DNA of 61,048 nt. Source: Pseudomonadota bacterium. GTDB taxonomy: Bacteria; Pseudomonadota; Gammaproteobacteria; Burkholderiales; JABEVD01. The notes beneath the pieces were generated by a model, which was not told the origin of the DNA, ran no database searches, and worked only from the letters and a program-made list of their open reading frames with translations. The DNA is taken from positions 1-61,048 of the forward strand of contig JAJZRS010000016.1 in NCBI GenBank assembly GCA_021802545.1. The letters are read 5' to 3'. The translations under genes were made by a program, and so were the position numbers. Shown piece by piece: positions 44,894-52,274 of the stretch; the stretch's first letter is position 1, and every line of letters starts with the position of its first letter.

Positions 44894-46395
44894 AGCGCAC
44901 TGAACCCTGCACACTGGTCATTTTCGGAGCGGGCGGCAACCTTTCCAGGAAGAAGCTCATTCCAGCGCTCTTCCAGCTCGAAAGGTCGGGCAGGCTGCCG
45001 GACAAGATGACCATCCTCGCCTCCAGCCTGGATGACTGGACGCGCGAAGAATGGCTGGACGAAGTGTCGAAAATTCTGCTTGCCAAATACCCGAGCGGGG
45101 TGGACGAGAAGGCTTTCGAAAAATTCAGGGAGAGGCTGCATTATCACAGGAGCAGCCTGGATGACCCTGAAGCCTATGTGAAACTGAAGAAGACGCTGGA
45201 CGAGAATACGGCATTTCCTTCAAATATCGTGTTCTACATGGCTGTGCGGCCTTCCGAATTTCCGAACCTCATCGAGAAGCTGGCGCTTGCGGGATTGCTG
45301 GACGAGAAGGGCGGATGGCGGCGGGTGGTGATCGAAAAGCCTTTCGGCTACGATCTCTTGAGCGCGCAGATTCTGCAGAAGGGATTGTACAAGTATCTCA
45401 ACGAGTCCCAGATCTACCGTATCGACCATTATCTCGGCAAGGGAACGGTGCAGAACGTGATGGTTTTCCGTTTCGCCAACCTGCTTCTCGAGCCGCTCTG
45501 GAACCGGCATTACATCGACCATGTGCAGATCACCCATTCCGAGACGCTCGGGATAGAGGGCAGGGCGGATTATTACGAAGGGGCAGGGGCGCTCAGGGAC
45601 ATGATCCAGAGCCACCTGCTGCAATTGCTCGCGCTGGTTGCCATGGAGCCGCCCGTTTCGATGTCTGCAGAGCACCTCAGGGACGAGAAGGTCAAGGTGC
45701 TGAAGGCGGTGCGCCCCATCCCGCAGAATGCGGTGCATGCGCACGCCTTCAGGGGGCAGTACGAGAACGGCATGGTGGACGGCAAGTCGGTGCATGGCTA
45801 TCTTGACGAGGCTGGCGTGGCACCGGGCAGCACGACGGAAACCTATGCGGCGCTGAAGCTCTTCATCGACAACTGGCGCTGGGCGGGGGTGCCCTTCTAT
45901 CTCAGGACGGGAAAGCGCATGATCGAAAACAGCTCGGCGATTTGCGTCCGCTTCAAGGCGCCCCCGCAGGATCTTTTGAAGCAGACAAGGCACGAGCCGC
46001 CCAAGCCGAACTGGATACTGCTAGGCATCCAGCCCAAGGATTGCCTGAGGATGGAATTGCAGGTCAAGGTTCCGGGACTCGATCTTTCAACGCGCACCAT
46101 CAGCCTGGATGCGACCTACCACAAGGGGGAAGATCACGACTACGATGCCTACGAGGGGCTGCTGCTGGACGTGATGAACGGGGACCATTCGCTTTTCCTG
46201 CGCTACGACGAGGTGGAATGGGCGTGGCGCATCGTCGATCCGATTTTGAAGGTCTGGTCCATGGAACGTGACTTCATCAACACCTATGCGGCAGGATCGT
46301 GGGGGCCGCGCGGCACATATCGCCTTTTCGACAGGGATGATCAATTCTGGCGGCATTCGCTGGACGTCGATGGAGAGGATTTGCGCGCATTCTGA
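44890..46395 (+). CDS. zwf: Glucose-6-phosphate dehydrogenase
   Basis: 501 residues. NADP-binding [16 protein letters not shown] (the family usually has GATGDL, so the Thr-Gly-Asp is changed to Gly-Gly-Asn), EKPFGYDL, active site [13 protein letters not shown], and later RTGKRM. First step of the oxidative pentose phosphate pathway. Coupled to gnd. The altered nucleotide-binding loop may shift cofactor preference (inference). Confidence 0.94.
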   Translation: MKRTEPCTLVIFGAGGNLSRKKLIPALFQLERSGRLPDKMTILASSLDDWTREEWLDEVSKILLAKYPSGVDEKAFEKFRERLHYHRSSLDDPEAYVKLKKTLDENTAFPSNIVFYMAVRPSEFPNLIEKLALAGLLDEKGGWRRVVIEKPFGYDLLSAQILQKGLYKYLNESQIYRIDHYLGKGTVQNVMVFRFANLLLEPLWNRHYIDHVQITHSETLGIEGRADYYEGAGALRDMIQSHLLQLLALVAMEPPVSMSAEHLRDEKVKVLKAVRPIPQNAVHAHAFRGQYENGMVDGKSVHGYLDEAGVAPGSTTETYAALKLFIDNWRWAGVPFYLRTGKRMIENSSAICVRFKAPPQDLLKQTRHEPPKPNWILLGIQPKDCLRMELQVKVPGLDLSTRTISLDATYHKGEDHDYDAYEGLLLDVMNGDHSLFLRYDEVEWAWRIVDPILKVWSMERDFINTYAAGSWGPRGTYRLFDRDDQFWRHSLDVDGEDLRAF

Positions 46396-46448
46396 CAATT
46401 CCGAGAAAATCAGTATAGAATGATTTATACCAATCGTGAATGGATGCC

Positions 46449-46676
46449 ATGAAAGCCGAGGAAGCGATAAGATACTGGATCTCGAGGCAGGACTTGAAGA
46501 AGCCCGAGAAATTCTATCTGACTGCAGTGAGGTTCTCCATGGTTGCGGAGGCCCTGACGACCCTTGAGCAGTCGAATCTGATCGATGTCGATGAATCGCG
46601 CAGGCTTCGCCAGAAATTCCTCGATGCTCATCCCGGTTTCGAGGAGGCGCTCGACAAGCTTTTCGGCAGCATGTAA
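46449..46676 (+). CDS. Small conserved-looking protein between zwf and the nitrilase gene
   Basis: 75 residues from ATG at 46449 (ATG at 46440 adds three residues). Highly helical, charged, no membrane segment. The stop is directly followed by the GTG start of the nitrilase-family gene, so the two are coupled. Family not recognised. Confidence 0.6.
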   Translation: MKAEEAIRYWISRQDLKKPEKFYLTAVRFSMVAEALTTLEQSNLIDVDESRRLRQKFLDAHPGFEEALDKLFGSM

Positions 46677-47480
46677 GTGAAAATCGCTGCAATCCAGATG
46701 ATTTCCGGTCCGGAAATCGGTGCGAACCTGTGTGAAGCTGAGCGCCTCGTGATCGAAGCGGCTCATGGCGATGCAGGTCTCGTTGTCCTGCCCGAATATT
46801 TCCCGATGATCGGCGCATCCGACGCAGACAGGCTGAAAGCCCGTGAAAAGGAAGGGAGCGGCCCCATCCAGGACTTCCTGTCCAGCATTGCAATGCGCCA
46901 CGGGGTCTGGATCGTCGGCGGTTCCCTTCCCCTCCATGGCAATGACCCTGGAAAATCGAGAAACGCCTGCCTTGTCTTCGACAACGAGGGAAATCAGGTT
47001 GCCCGATACGACAAGATCCATCTTTTCGGCTTCGAGAAAGGCGAAGAGCGTTATGAAGAGCGGCTCTTCATCGAAGCCGGAGAAGACATTTCCGTCATCG
47101 ACACGCCCGCCGGCAGAACGGGGCTCGCCATCTGCTACGATCTGCGCTTCCCTGAGCTTTTCAGAAAAATGGGAGAAGTCGATCTGATCGTCTTGCCCGC
47201 CGCTTTCACCGAAACCACGGGGCTCGCCCACTGGGAGGTTCTCCTGAGGGCGCGCGCCGTGGAAAACCAGTGCTACATCGCCGCATCGGCTCAGGGCGGG
47301 CTCCATCCCACCGGCAGAAGGACATTTGGCAACAGCATGATCGTCGATCCCTGGGGAAAAGTGCTTGCCAGAATGGACAAGGGGGCAGGAGTCGTGTTCG
47401 CCGAGATCAATCCTGCGCGCATTGCCGAAGTCAGGAAAAGCTTGCCCGCATTGAAGCATAAAAAGCTCGAAATCTCTTGA
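46677..47480 (+). CDS. Carbon-nitrogen hydrolase, Nit1/Nit2-like
   Basis: 267 residues from GTG. Catalytic triad visible: Glu in LVVLPEYFPM, Lys in RYDKIHLFGFEKG, Cys in GLAICYDLRFPELFR. This subfamily includes deaminated-glutathione amidase, a repair enzyme that clears a side product of glutathione, consistent with the glutathione pathway encoded 15 kb away. The exact substrate is inferred. Confidence 0.88.
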   Translation: MKIAAIQMISGPEIGANLCEAERLVIEAAHGDAGLVVLPEYFPMIGASDADRLKAREKEGSGPIQDFLSSIAMRHGVWIVGGSLPLHGNDPGKSRNACLVFDNEGNQVARYDKIHLFGFEKGEERYEERLFIEAGEDISVIDTPAGRTGLAICYDLRFPELFRKMGEVDLIVLPAAFTETTGLAHWEVLLRARAVENQCYIAASAQGGLHPTGRRTFGNSMIVDPWGKVLARMDKGAGVVFAEINPARIAEVRKSLPALKHKKLEIS

Positions 47481-47528
47481 CTATCATGAGCGGCTAATGT
47501 TCAATAGTCGAGTATTTTGATCGACTAT
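47479..47528 (+). promoter_or_regulatory. Repeated GACTAT/ATAGTC elements before tusE
   Basis: ATAGTCGA (47504-47511) and TCGACTAT (47521-47528) form a perfect eight-base inverted repeat with a nine-base loop, ending directly before the GGGAG ribosome site. A third GACTAT lies at 47479-47484. It could be an operator, or an RNA hairpin that affects initiation. Confidence 0.4.
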
Positions 47529-47542
47529 GGGAGACTGTGAAA

Positions 47543-47836
47543 ATGAACATTCCGGAGCGTGACGGAGACGGCTATCTGACCGACATGAATGTATGGACGC
47601 CCGAAATCGGCCGCGCCATGGCCGAGGCGGACAATTACGTGCTGGACGATGCGAAATGGGCGCACATCATGAAGGCCAGGGAATATTTCGAGGATTTCGG
47701 TTCGGTTCCTCCTATCAGGAAATTTGCCAAGTACGTCGAGGAGGATCAGAAGGCCATTTTCGATCTTTGGATGACTGGTCCGATGAAGCCGATCACGAAA
47801 TACGGGGGGCTGCCCAAGCCGACCGGCTGCGTTTGA
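47543..47836 (+). CDS. tusE: TusE/DsrC-family sulfur-relay protein
   Basis: 97 residues from ATG at 47543 (GTG at 47537 is possible). Family signature: DGYLTDMNVWTPEIGRAMAE, RKFAKYVEEDQKAIFDLW and the C-terminal arm GGLPKPTGCV. Only the penultimate Cys is present; the second Cys, eleven residues earlier in true DsrC, is Thr. This indicates the TusE-like type, which passes sulfur to MnmA for 2-thiouridine in tRNA, rather than a dissimilatory DsrC. Confidence 0.9.
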   Translation: MNIPERDGDGYLTDMNVWTPEIGRAMAEADNYVLDDAKWAHIMKAREYFEDFGSVPPIRKFAKYVEEDQKAIFDLWMTGPMKPITKYGGLPKPTGCV

Positions 47837-47886
47837 TCCATAGACGTTTTTCCGGGTAGAATCGGGGCGCTACCCGGAGAAAAAAC

Positions 47887-49170
47887 ATGGCGAAAGAACT
47901 GCTGCAAGCTGCGCTTGCCAGCCACATGGCTGGAGATCTGTCTCATGCGGAAGCGCTCTATCGCTCCATCCTGGAAGGCGATCCCGAGCAGCCCGACGCG
48001 CTGCACTTCATGGGCATCCTGCTGCACCAGACGGGTGTGAGCGACACAGGCCTCGAATTCGTCAAGCAATCACTTCAGCACGCCCCCCTTCGCGCCGACT
48101 GGCACAACGACCTGGGCAATCTGCTCGTCGAAAGGGGGGATCTTGTCTCCGCAGCCGAAGCTTTCCGGAATGCGGTCTTGCTCGATTCGAGAAATGCGCA
48201 TGCCTGGAACAATCTGGGGGCCGTTCTGGAGAGGCAAGGGCAAACCGAAGAAGCGGAATCGGCCTATTCATTTGCCATCGATCTCGATCCGCTTTTCGCC
48301 GACGCCCTCAACAACATGGGCAATCTGCTTTCGGCACAAGGCAAGGAAGTCGAGGCGGCCCATCACTACTGCAGGGCTTACGTGATCGAACCATTGGAAG
48401 GCAAACCCAAGTCCATGCTCGGGGTGGCCTATTACAAGCTCGGCAGAATTCTTGATGCAGCCGAAGTCTACCGCCAATGGATGCAGGAGGAGCCTGAAAA
48501 CCCCACGCCCCGCCACCTGTATGCCTCATGTTCCGGAAACGATATTCCGGAACGTGCCGCAAACGACTACATCGAGAAAACATTCGACGAATTTTCCGCG
48601 AACTTCGATGTCAAAATGGAAAAGCTTGCCTACCAGGGCCCCAGGCTGATCCGGGAAGCGCTTGCCAAGGCAGGGCGTCCTGCGGGAAACCTGGTCGGGC
48701 TCGATGCAGGTTGCGGGACCGGGCTTTGCGGGCCGCTAATCAAACCCTACTGCTCGCGTCTGGTCGGAGTCGATTTGTCGTCCGGCATGCTGGATGCTGC
48801 TGCCAGGCTCGGCGTATACGACGAGCTCCTCAAGGCGGAACTGACAGAATACCTGGCAGCGAACAAATCAGCCTTCGACGTGATCGTCGCGGCCGACACG
48901 CTGATCTATTTCGGTTCTCTCGACGAAGTGCTCAATAATGCGCGCGAAGCGCTGAAATCCGGCGGGCTCCTGATTTTCACGATAGAGGAGGGGGAGGGCG
49001 GCGAAATTCACGCGCTCACGCCGACGGGGCGATACAGTCACGGACGGGATTACGTCAGGCGCGTTCTGGCGGATACCGGATTCGACGTCCTGGCGATCGA
49101 TTTCGGCACGGTGCGCTTCGAATTCGGGCATCCCGTCGACTGCCTGGTGGTGAGCGCCTCGGCAAGATGA
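47887..49170 (+). CDS. TPR-repeat protein fused to a SAM methyltransferase
   Basis: 427 residues. Residues about 1-215 are six or so tetratricopeptide repeats (AGDLSHAEALYRSILEGDPE and later copies). The C-terminal half has a methyltransferase fold with VGLDAGCGTGLCGPL, VGVDLSSGMLDAA and DVIVAADTLIYFG. Such fusions are common in proteobacteria; the methylated target is unknown. Confidence 0.88.
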   Translation: MAKELLQAALASHMAGDLSHAEALYRSILEGDPEQPDALHFMGILLHQTGVSDTGLEFVKQSLQHAPLRADWHNDLGNLLVERGDLVSAAEAFRNAVLLDSRNAHAWNNLGAVLERQGQTEEAESAYSFAIDLDPLFADALNNMGNLLSAQGKEVEAAHHYCRAYVIEPLEGKPKSMLGVAYYKLGRILDAAEVYRQWMQEEPENPTPRHLYASCSGNDIPERAANDYIEKTFDEFSANFDVKMEKLAYQGPRLIREALAKAGRPAGNLVGLDAGCGTGLCGPLIKPYCSRLVGVDLSSGMLDAAARLGVYDELLKAELTEYLAANKSAFDVIVAADTLIYFGSLDEVLNNAREALKSGGLLIFTIEEGEGGEIHALTPTGRYSHGRDYVRRVLADTGFDVLAIDFGTVRFEFGHPVDCLVVSASAR

Positions 49171-49182
49171 GAAAGGATTTCG

Positions 49183-49668
49183 ATGAAGATTGCTCGTCTT
49201 GGTTGGATTATATTCTTGGCCGGGTGCGCGAGCATTCCGCCTGAGCTTGCGGGAAACCATTTTGCATCGATTACCCCTGGAAATGCGCAAAATTCAGTCG
49301 GCAGCCATGTCAGGTGGGGCGGTACGATTGCGAAGGTTTCGTTGACGCGGGCGCAAACCTGTTTCGAGGTGGTGAGCCATCCCCTGGATGCTTCGAAGAG
49401 GCCTGAAGCCGACGACAAGACGGAAGGCCGGTTCATAGCCTGCGTGCACGGGTTTTTCGATCCCGTTGTTTATGCCGTCGGCAGGGAAGTCACTTTCGTG
49501 GGCATGCTCGAAGCGCCTTCCTTGGGCAAGGTCGGACAATACGAATACATGTTTCCCCACCTTGCTGCAAGCTCGGTCCATCTTTGGCCCAAACGTCTCC
49601 CTGTGAGACCCTACTATTACGATCCTTTCTGGTATCCGCCGGGTCCCTTGATGATGGGGGCGTGGTAG
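49183..49668 (+). CDS. slp: Slp-family outer-membrane lipoprotein
   Basis: 161 residues. Lipobox at FLAGCAS (Cys about residue 15), then SIPPELAG and VRWGGTIAKV typical of Slp, a starvation- or stationary-phase-induced lipoprotein. The C-terminus is rich in Tyr and Pro (RPYYYDPFWYPPGP). Starts 12 bases after the methyltransferase gene. Confidence 0.88.
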   Translation: MKIARLGWIIFLAGCASIPPELAGNHFASITPGNAQNSVGSHVRWGGTIAKVSLTRAQTCFEVVSHPLDASKRPEADDKTEGRFIACVHGFFDPVVYAVGREVTFVGMLEAPSLGKVGQYEYMFPHLAASSVHLWPKRLPVRPYYYDPFWYPPGPLMMGAW

Positions 49669-49689
49669 GGAAGCTTCCCGAATTCATCC

Positions 49690-50910
49690 ATGTCGAGTCC
49701 TCTCCTGAGCCATCGCGGCTTCCCCTTGTTCTGGTCTGCGCGCATGTTCGGCACCATGGCCGTGCAGATGCAGTCCGTTGCGATCGGATGGCAAATCTAT
49801 GCGATGACAAAAAGCGCCTTCGATCTGGGCTTGGTCGGGTTGATGCAGTTTTTGCCTTCCATCCTGCTCGTGCTCTTCACAGGGCATGCCATCGACCGCT
49901 ATGACAGGCGCAGGATCCTGGCCATCTGCTTCGCTTTTGAGGCGCTGGCGTCTTTGGCGCTGGTCGCGGGAAGTCTGGAGGGCTGGCTGAGCAGGGAAGG
50001 CATCCTGGGCATCGTGCTCGCAGCAGGTGCAGTGCGCGCCTTCAAGATGCCTGCCATGCAGGCCCTGCTACCGGGGATCGTGCCTGCTGAGCTTTTCCCC
50101 AGAGCGCTTGCCCTGTCCGCTTCCGCCATGCAGTTTGCCATCATCGCAGGTCCCGCCATAGGCGGATTTGTCTACGTGGCGAGCCCGGTTGCCGTCTATT
50201 CGAGCGCGCTCGTCCTGTCGCTGTGTTCGTTTGTCCTCATCCTCTCCATCAAGACGGAAAGGGCGCAGGCGAGGCGCGAGCCTTTCAGCATGGCATCTCT
50301 GTTCGCGGGGGTGTCCTATGTCTGGCACCGTCCGGCGATACTCGGCGCCATTTCGCTCGATCTGTTCGCTGTTCTTCTGGGCGGCGCAACCGCTCTTCTG
50401 CCCATTTACGCGAAAGACATCCTTGCCGTGGGGCCATGGGGACTCGGGTTATTGAGTTCGGCGCCCGCGGTCGGCGCGCTGATGACCTCGTTTTTCCTTG
50501 CGCGCCATCCCCTCGAAAGAAAAACCGGAAGGAACATGTTCGCATCCGTCATCGCATTCGGATTGTCCACCCTCGTGTTTTCCCTCTCGACTTCCTATGC
50601 GCTTTCCCTGCTTGCGCTCATTCTGCTGGGCGCATTCGACATGGTCAGCGTGGTGATCCGCTCATCCCTGGTCCAGCTTCGGACGCCTGACGAAATGCGA
50701 GGGCGGGTCAGCGCAGTCAATTCCGTTTTCATCGGCACCTCCAACCAGCTGGGCGAATTCGAATCCGGTCTCACCGCATCCTGGTTCGGCACGGTGCCGG
50801 CTGTTTTCGTCGGGGGGATAGGCACGATACTCGTTGCGCTTTTATGGATGAGGCTTTTTCCCGAACTGGCCAAAATCGACAGGCTGCACGACAGGGATGC
50901 GAAAGCGTGA
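49690..50910 (+). CDS. MFS transporter (EntS/MFS_3 type)
   Basis: 406 residues with about eleven to twelve TM helices. SAVNSVFIGTSNQLGEFESG and TGHAIDRYDRRRIL are characteristic of the MFS_3 group, which includes the enterobactin exporter EntS. The substrate cannot be deduced. It follows slp by 21 bases. Confidence 0.87.
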   Translation: MSSPLLSHRGFPLFWSARMFGTMAVQMQSVAIGWQIYAMTKSAFDLGLVGLMQFLPSILLVLFTGHAIDRYDRRRILAICFAFEALASLALVAGSLEGWLSREGILGIVLAAGAVRAFKMPAMQALLPGIVPAELFPRALALSASAMQFAIIAGPAIGGFVYVASPVAVYSSALVLSLCSFVLILSIKTERAQARREPFSMASLFAGVSYVWHRPAILGAISLDLFAVLLGGATALLPIYAKDILAVGPWGLGLLSSAPAVGALMTSFFLARHPLERKTGRNMFASVIAFGLSTLVFSLSTSYALSLLALILLGAFDMVSVVIRSSLVQLRTPDEMRGRVSAVNSVFIGTSNQLGEFESGLTASWFGTVPAVFVGGIGTILVALLWMRLFPELAKIDRLHDRDAKA

Positions 50911-50967
50911 ACGGTTTGATCTATACTTTAAGCAGGATTATTAGTGAAATCTAATAGAGGAGGCGTC

Positions 50968-51174
50968 ATGAAAAGCAATGTGGGAAGCGTAGACAAGATC
51001 ATCAGGATCATAGTCGGGATCGCCCTCTTGAGCCTGTTCTTTGTCCTAGAGGGAAGCGCGAGATACCTGGGGCTGATCGGCATCGTGCCGATTGCAACCG
51101 CCTTGATGGGGTGGTGTCCGCTTTATACCCTGATCGGGCTGAATACCTGTCCGCTCAAGGAGAGGAAATCTTAG
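50968..51174 (+). CDS. DUF2892 (YgaP-like) inner-membrane protein
   Basis: 68 residues from ATG at 50968, chosen for the AGAGGAGG ribosome site just upstream; a GTG/ATG further up would add eight residues. Two TM helices between KSNVGSVDKIIRIIVGIALL and GWCPLYTLIGLNTCP, the DUF2892 pattern with its two Cys. In other proteins this domain is attached to rhodanese domains. The end overlaps the convergent motB by 20 bases. Confidence 0.88.
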   Translation: MKSNVGSVDKIIRIIVGIALLSLFFVLEGSARYLGLIGIVPIATALMGWCPLYTLIGLNTCPLKERKS

Positions 51175-51976
51175 AGACGACGATGCTGATCCTTCTGTTG
51201 ATGGGGTCGAAAGGATCCTGCTTGTCGAGCGGAACGGCTGAAGCGAGTCCTGTGACGCGCAGCACCTTGTCCGGCGCCATCCCGCCGGCAATCAGTTCCC
51301 GCCTGGATGCATTGGCCCTGTCCATGGAAAGGTCCCAGTTGTCGTAGTCCGGTGCGCTGCCCTGATAGGGCGTGGCGTCGGTGTGGCCGGCGAGGGTGAC
51401 CTGGTTTGGAACCGAATTGAGGACCTTGCCGATCGCATGCAGGATTCTTGCCGCATAAGGCTGGAGAATGGCGCTGCCCATGTCGAACATGGGTCGCTTG
51501 TCGCTGTCGACGATCTGAATGCGCAGGCCGCTTTCAGTGATGTCGATCAGGAGCTGGCTCTTGTAAGGCAGCATCGACGCATCCAATCCGATCTCGCGCA
51601 TCAGCCGCTCCTTCAGCATCGAGAGATGCTGCATCTCAAGGTTTTGCAACGCGGATTTCGCTGCATCGAGATCCATTCCTTTGGACACCTGCCCCGAGGT
51701 GCGCGTCAGATCCCGGCCTCCTGAATTGTCGATGCTGGGGCTGGCGTTGTCGCTGCTGCCGCCGAACAGCGGGAGCGTCACGGGGCGCTTGAAATATTCG
51801 CCTACGCCCCTCAGATATTGCTGAGAGGAAACGCTGACGAGCCAAAGCAGCAGGAAGAACGCCATCATGGCCGTGACGAAATCGGCATAGGCCACCTTCC
51901 ACACGCCTTTGCGGATTTCCTTATCTGGCTTGTGGATGACCTTGATGATGATGCGGCGTTTCTGAGGCTTCTTCAT
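51155..51976 (-). CDS. motB: Flagellar motor stator protein MotB
   Basis: 273 residues from ATG at 51976, which places the basic tail MKKPQKRRIIIKV first as in other MotB proteins; ATG at 51997 would lie in a hairpin. TM helix with the proton-binding Asp in YADFVTAMMAFFLLLW, then a plug/linker and a C-terminal OmpA-like peptidoglycan-binding domain (LAGHTDATPYQG, LSMDRANASRREL). No motA is adjacent in the window, which is unusual. A c-di-GMP-I riboswitch lies upstream on the same strand. Confidence 0.92.
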   Translation of the reverse strand: MKKPQKRRIIIKVIHKPDKEIRKGVWKVAYADFVTAMMAFFLLLWLVSVSSQQYLRGVGEYFKRPVTLPLFGGSSDNASPSIDNSGGRDLTRTSGQVSKGMDLDAAKSALQNLEMQHLSMLKERLMREIGLDASMLPYKSQLLIDITESGLRIQIVDSDKRPMFDMGSAILQPYAARILHAIGKVLNSVPNQVTLAGHTDATPYQGSAPDYDNWDLSMDRANASRRELIAGGMAPDKVLRVTGLASAVPLDKQDPFDPINRRISIVVSKISSP

Positions 51977-51978
51977 GA

Positions 51979-52012
51979 CGGATCCTGTGAGTCGCATGAC
52001 TGCAAAGATCCG
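51979..52012 (-). promoter_or_regulatory. Hairpin directly before the motB start
   Basis: CGGATC/GATCCG outer arms (51979-51984 and 52007-52012) and AGTC/GACT inner arms enclose an ATGC loop. The 3' arm holds the only GGA near the motB ATG, two bases from the start codon. It could be the expression platform of the upstream riboswitch, acting on translation. Confidence 0.4.
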
Positions 52013-52030
52013 GAATGTCGGGAGGGATAA

Positions 52031-52132
52031 CCATGCCTGGCGACCCCGCTGGCGCCCGACCGAAGTCGGTTAGGTGTTACCCCTTAGCCCGGAAGCTTTG
52101 CGTCCCCGTCTTTCGGCGGGTTTGCCATTGCA
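52031..52132 (-). promoter_or_regulatory. Cyclic di-GMP-I (GEMM-I) riboswitch upstream of motB
   Basis: Read on the minus strand, CAATGGCAAACCCGCCGAAA is followed by GACGGGGACGCAAAGCTTCC, then GGGCTAA, and then CAGCGGGGTCGCC and GGCATGG. This follows the GEMM-I consensus (GGCAAACC, GAAA tetraloop, GGGACGCAAAGC, CCGG-CTAA, AGCGGGGT-receptor side) closely, including the GNRA tetraloop and its receptor arm. It lies 55 bases upstream of motB. Confidence 0.93.
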
Positions 52133-52274
52133 GGCCGATTGTTAGATCGACTAGCGTTTCTGACTCTATTGCACGGCGAACTGATTGTCAAGCTTGCATA
52201 AGGCTTCAAATCTGTCCCCGCATTCCGTGAATTTGTGCGACAATCCGCACCAACAAAGGTCTGAGGATTCGATC

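Noticed and set aside
49668-49679. GGGAAGCTTCCC palindrome between slp and the MFS gene
   Set aside because: No loop or T run, and a single short palindrome is weak evidence for a terminator or operator.
51979-52012. Hairpin before motB as a transcription terminator
   Set aside because: No T run follows on the minus strand; the motB start codon comes two bases later.
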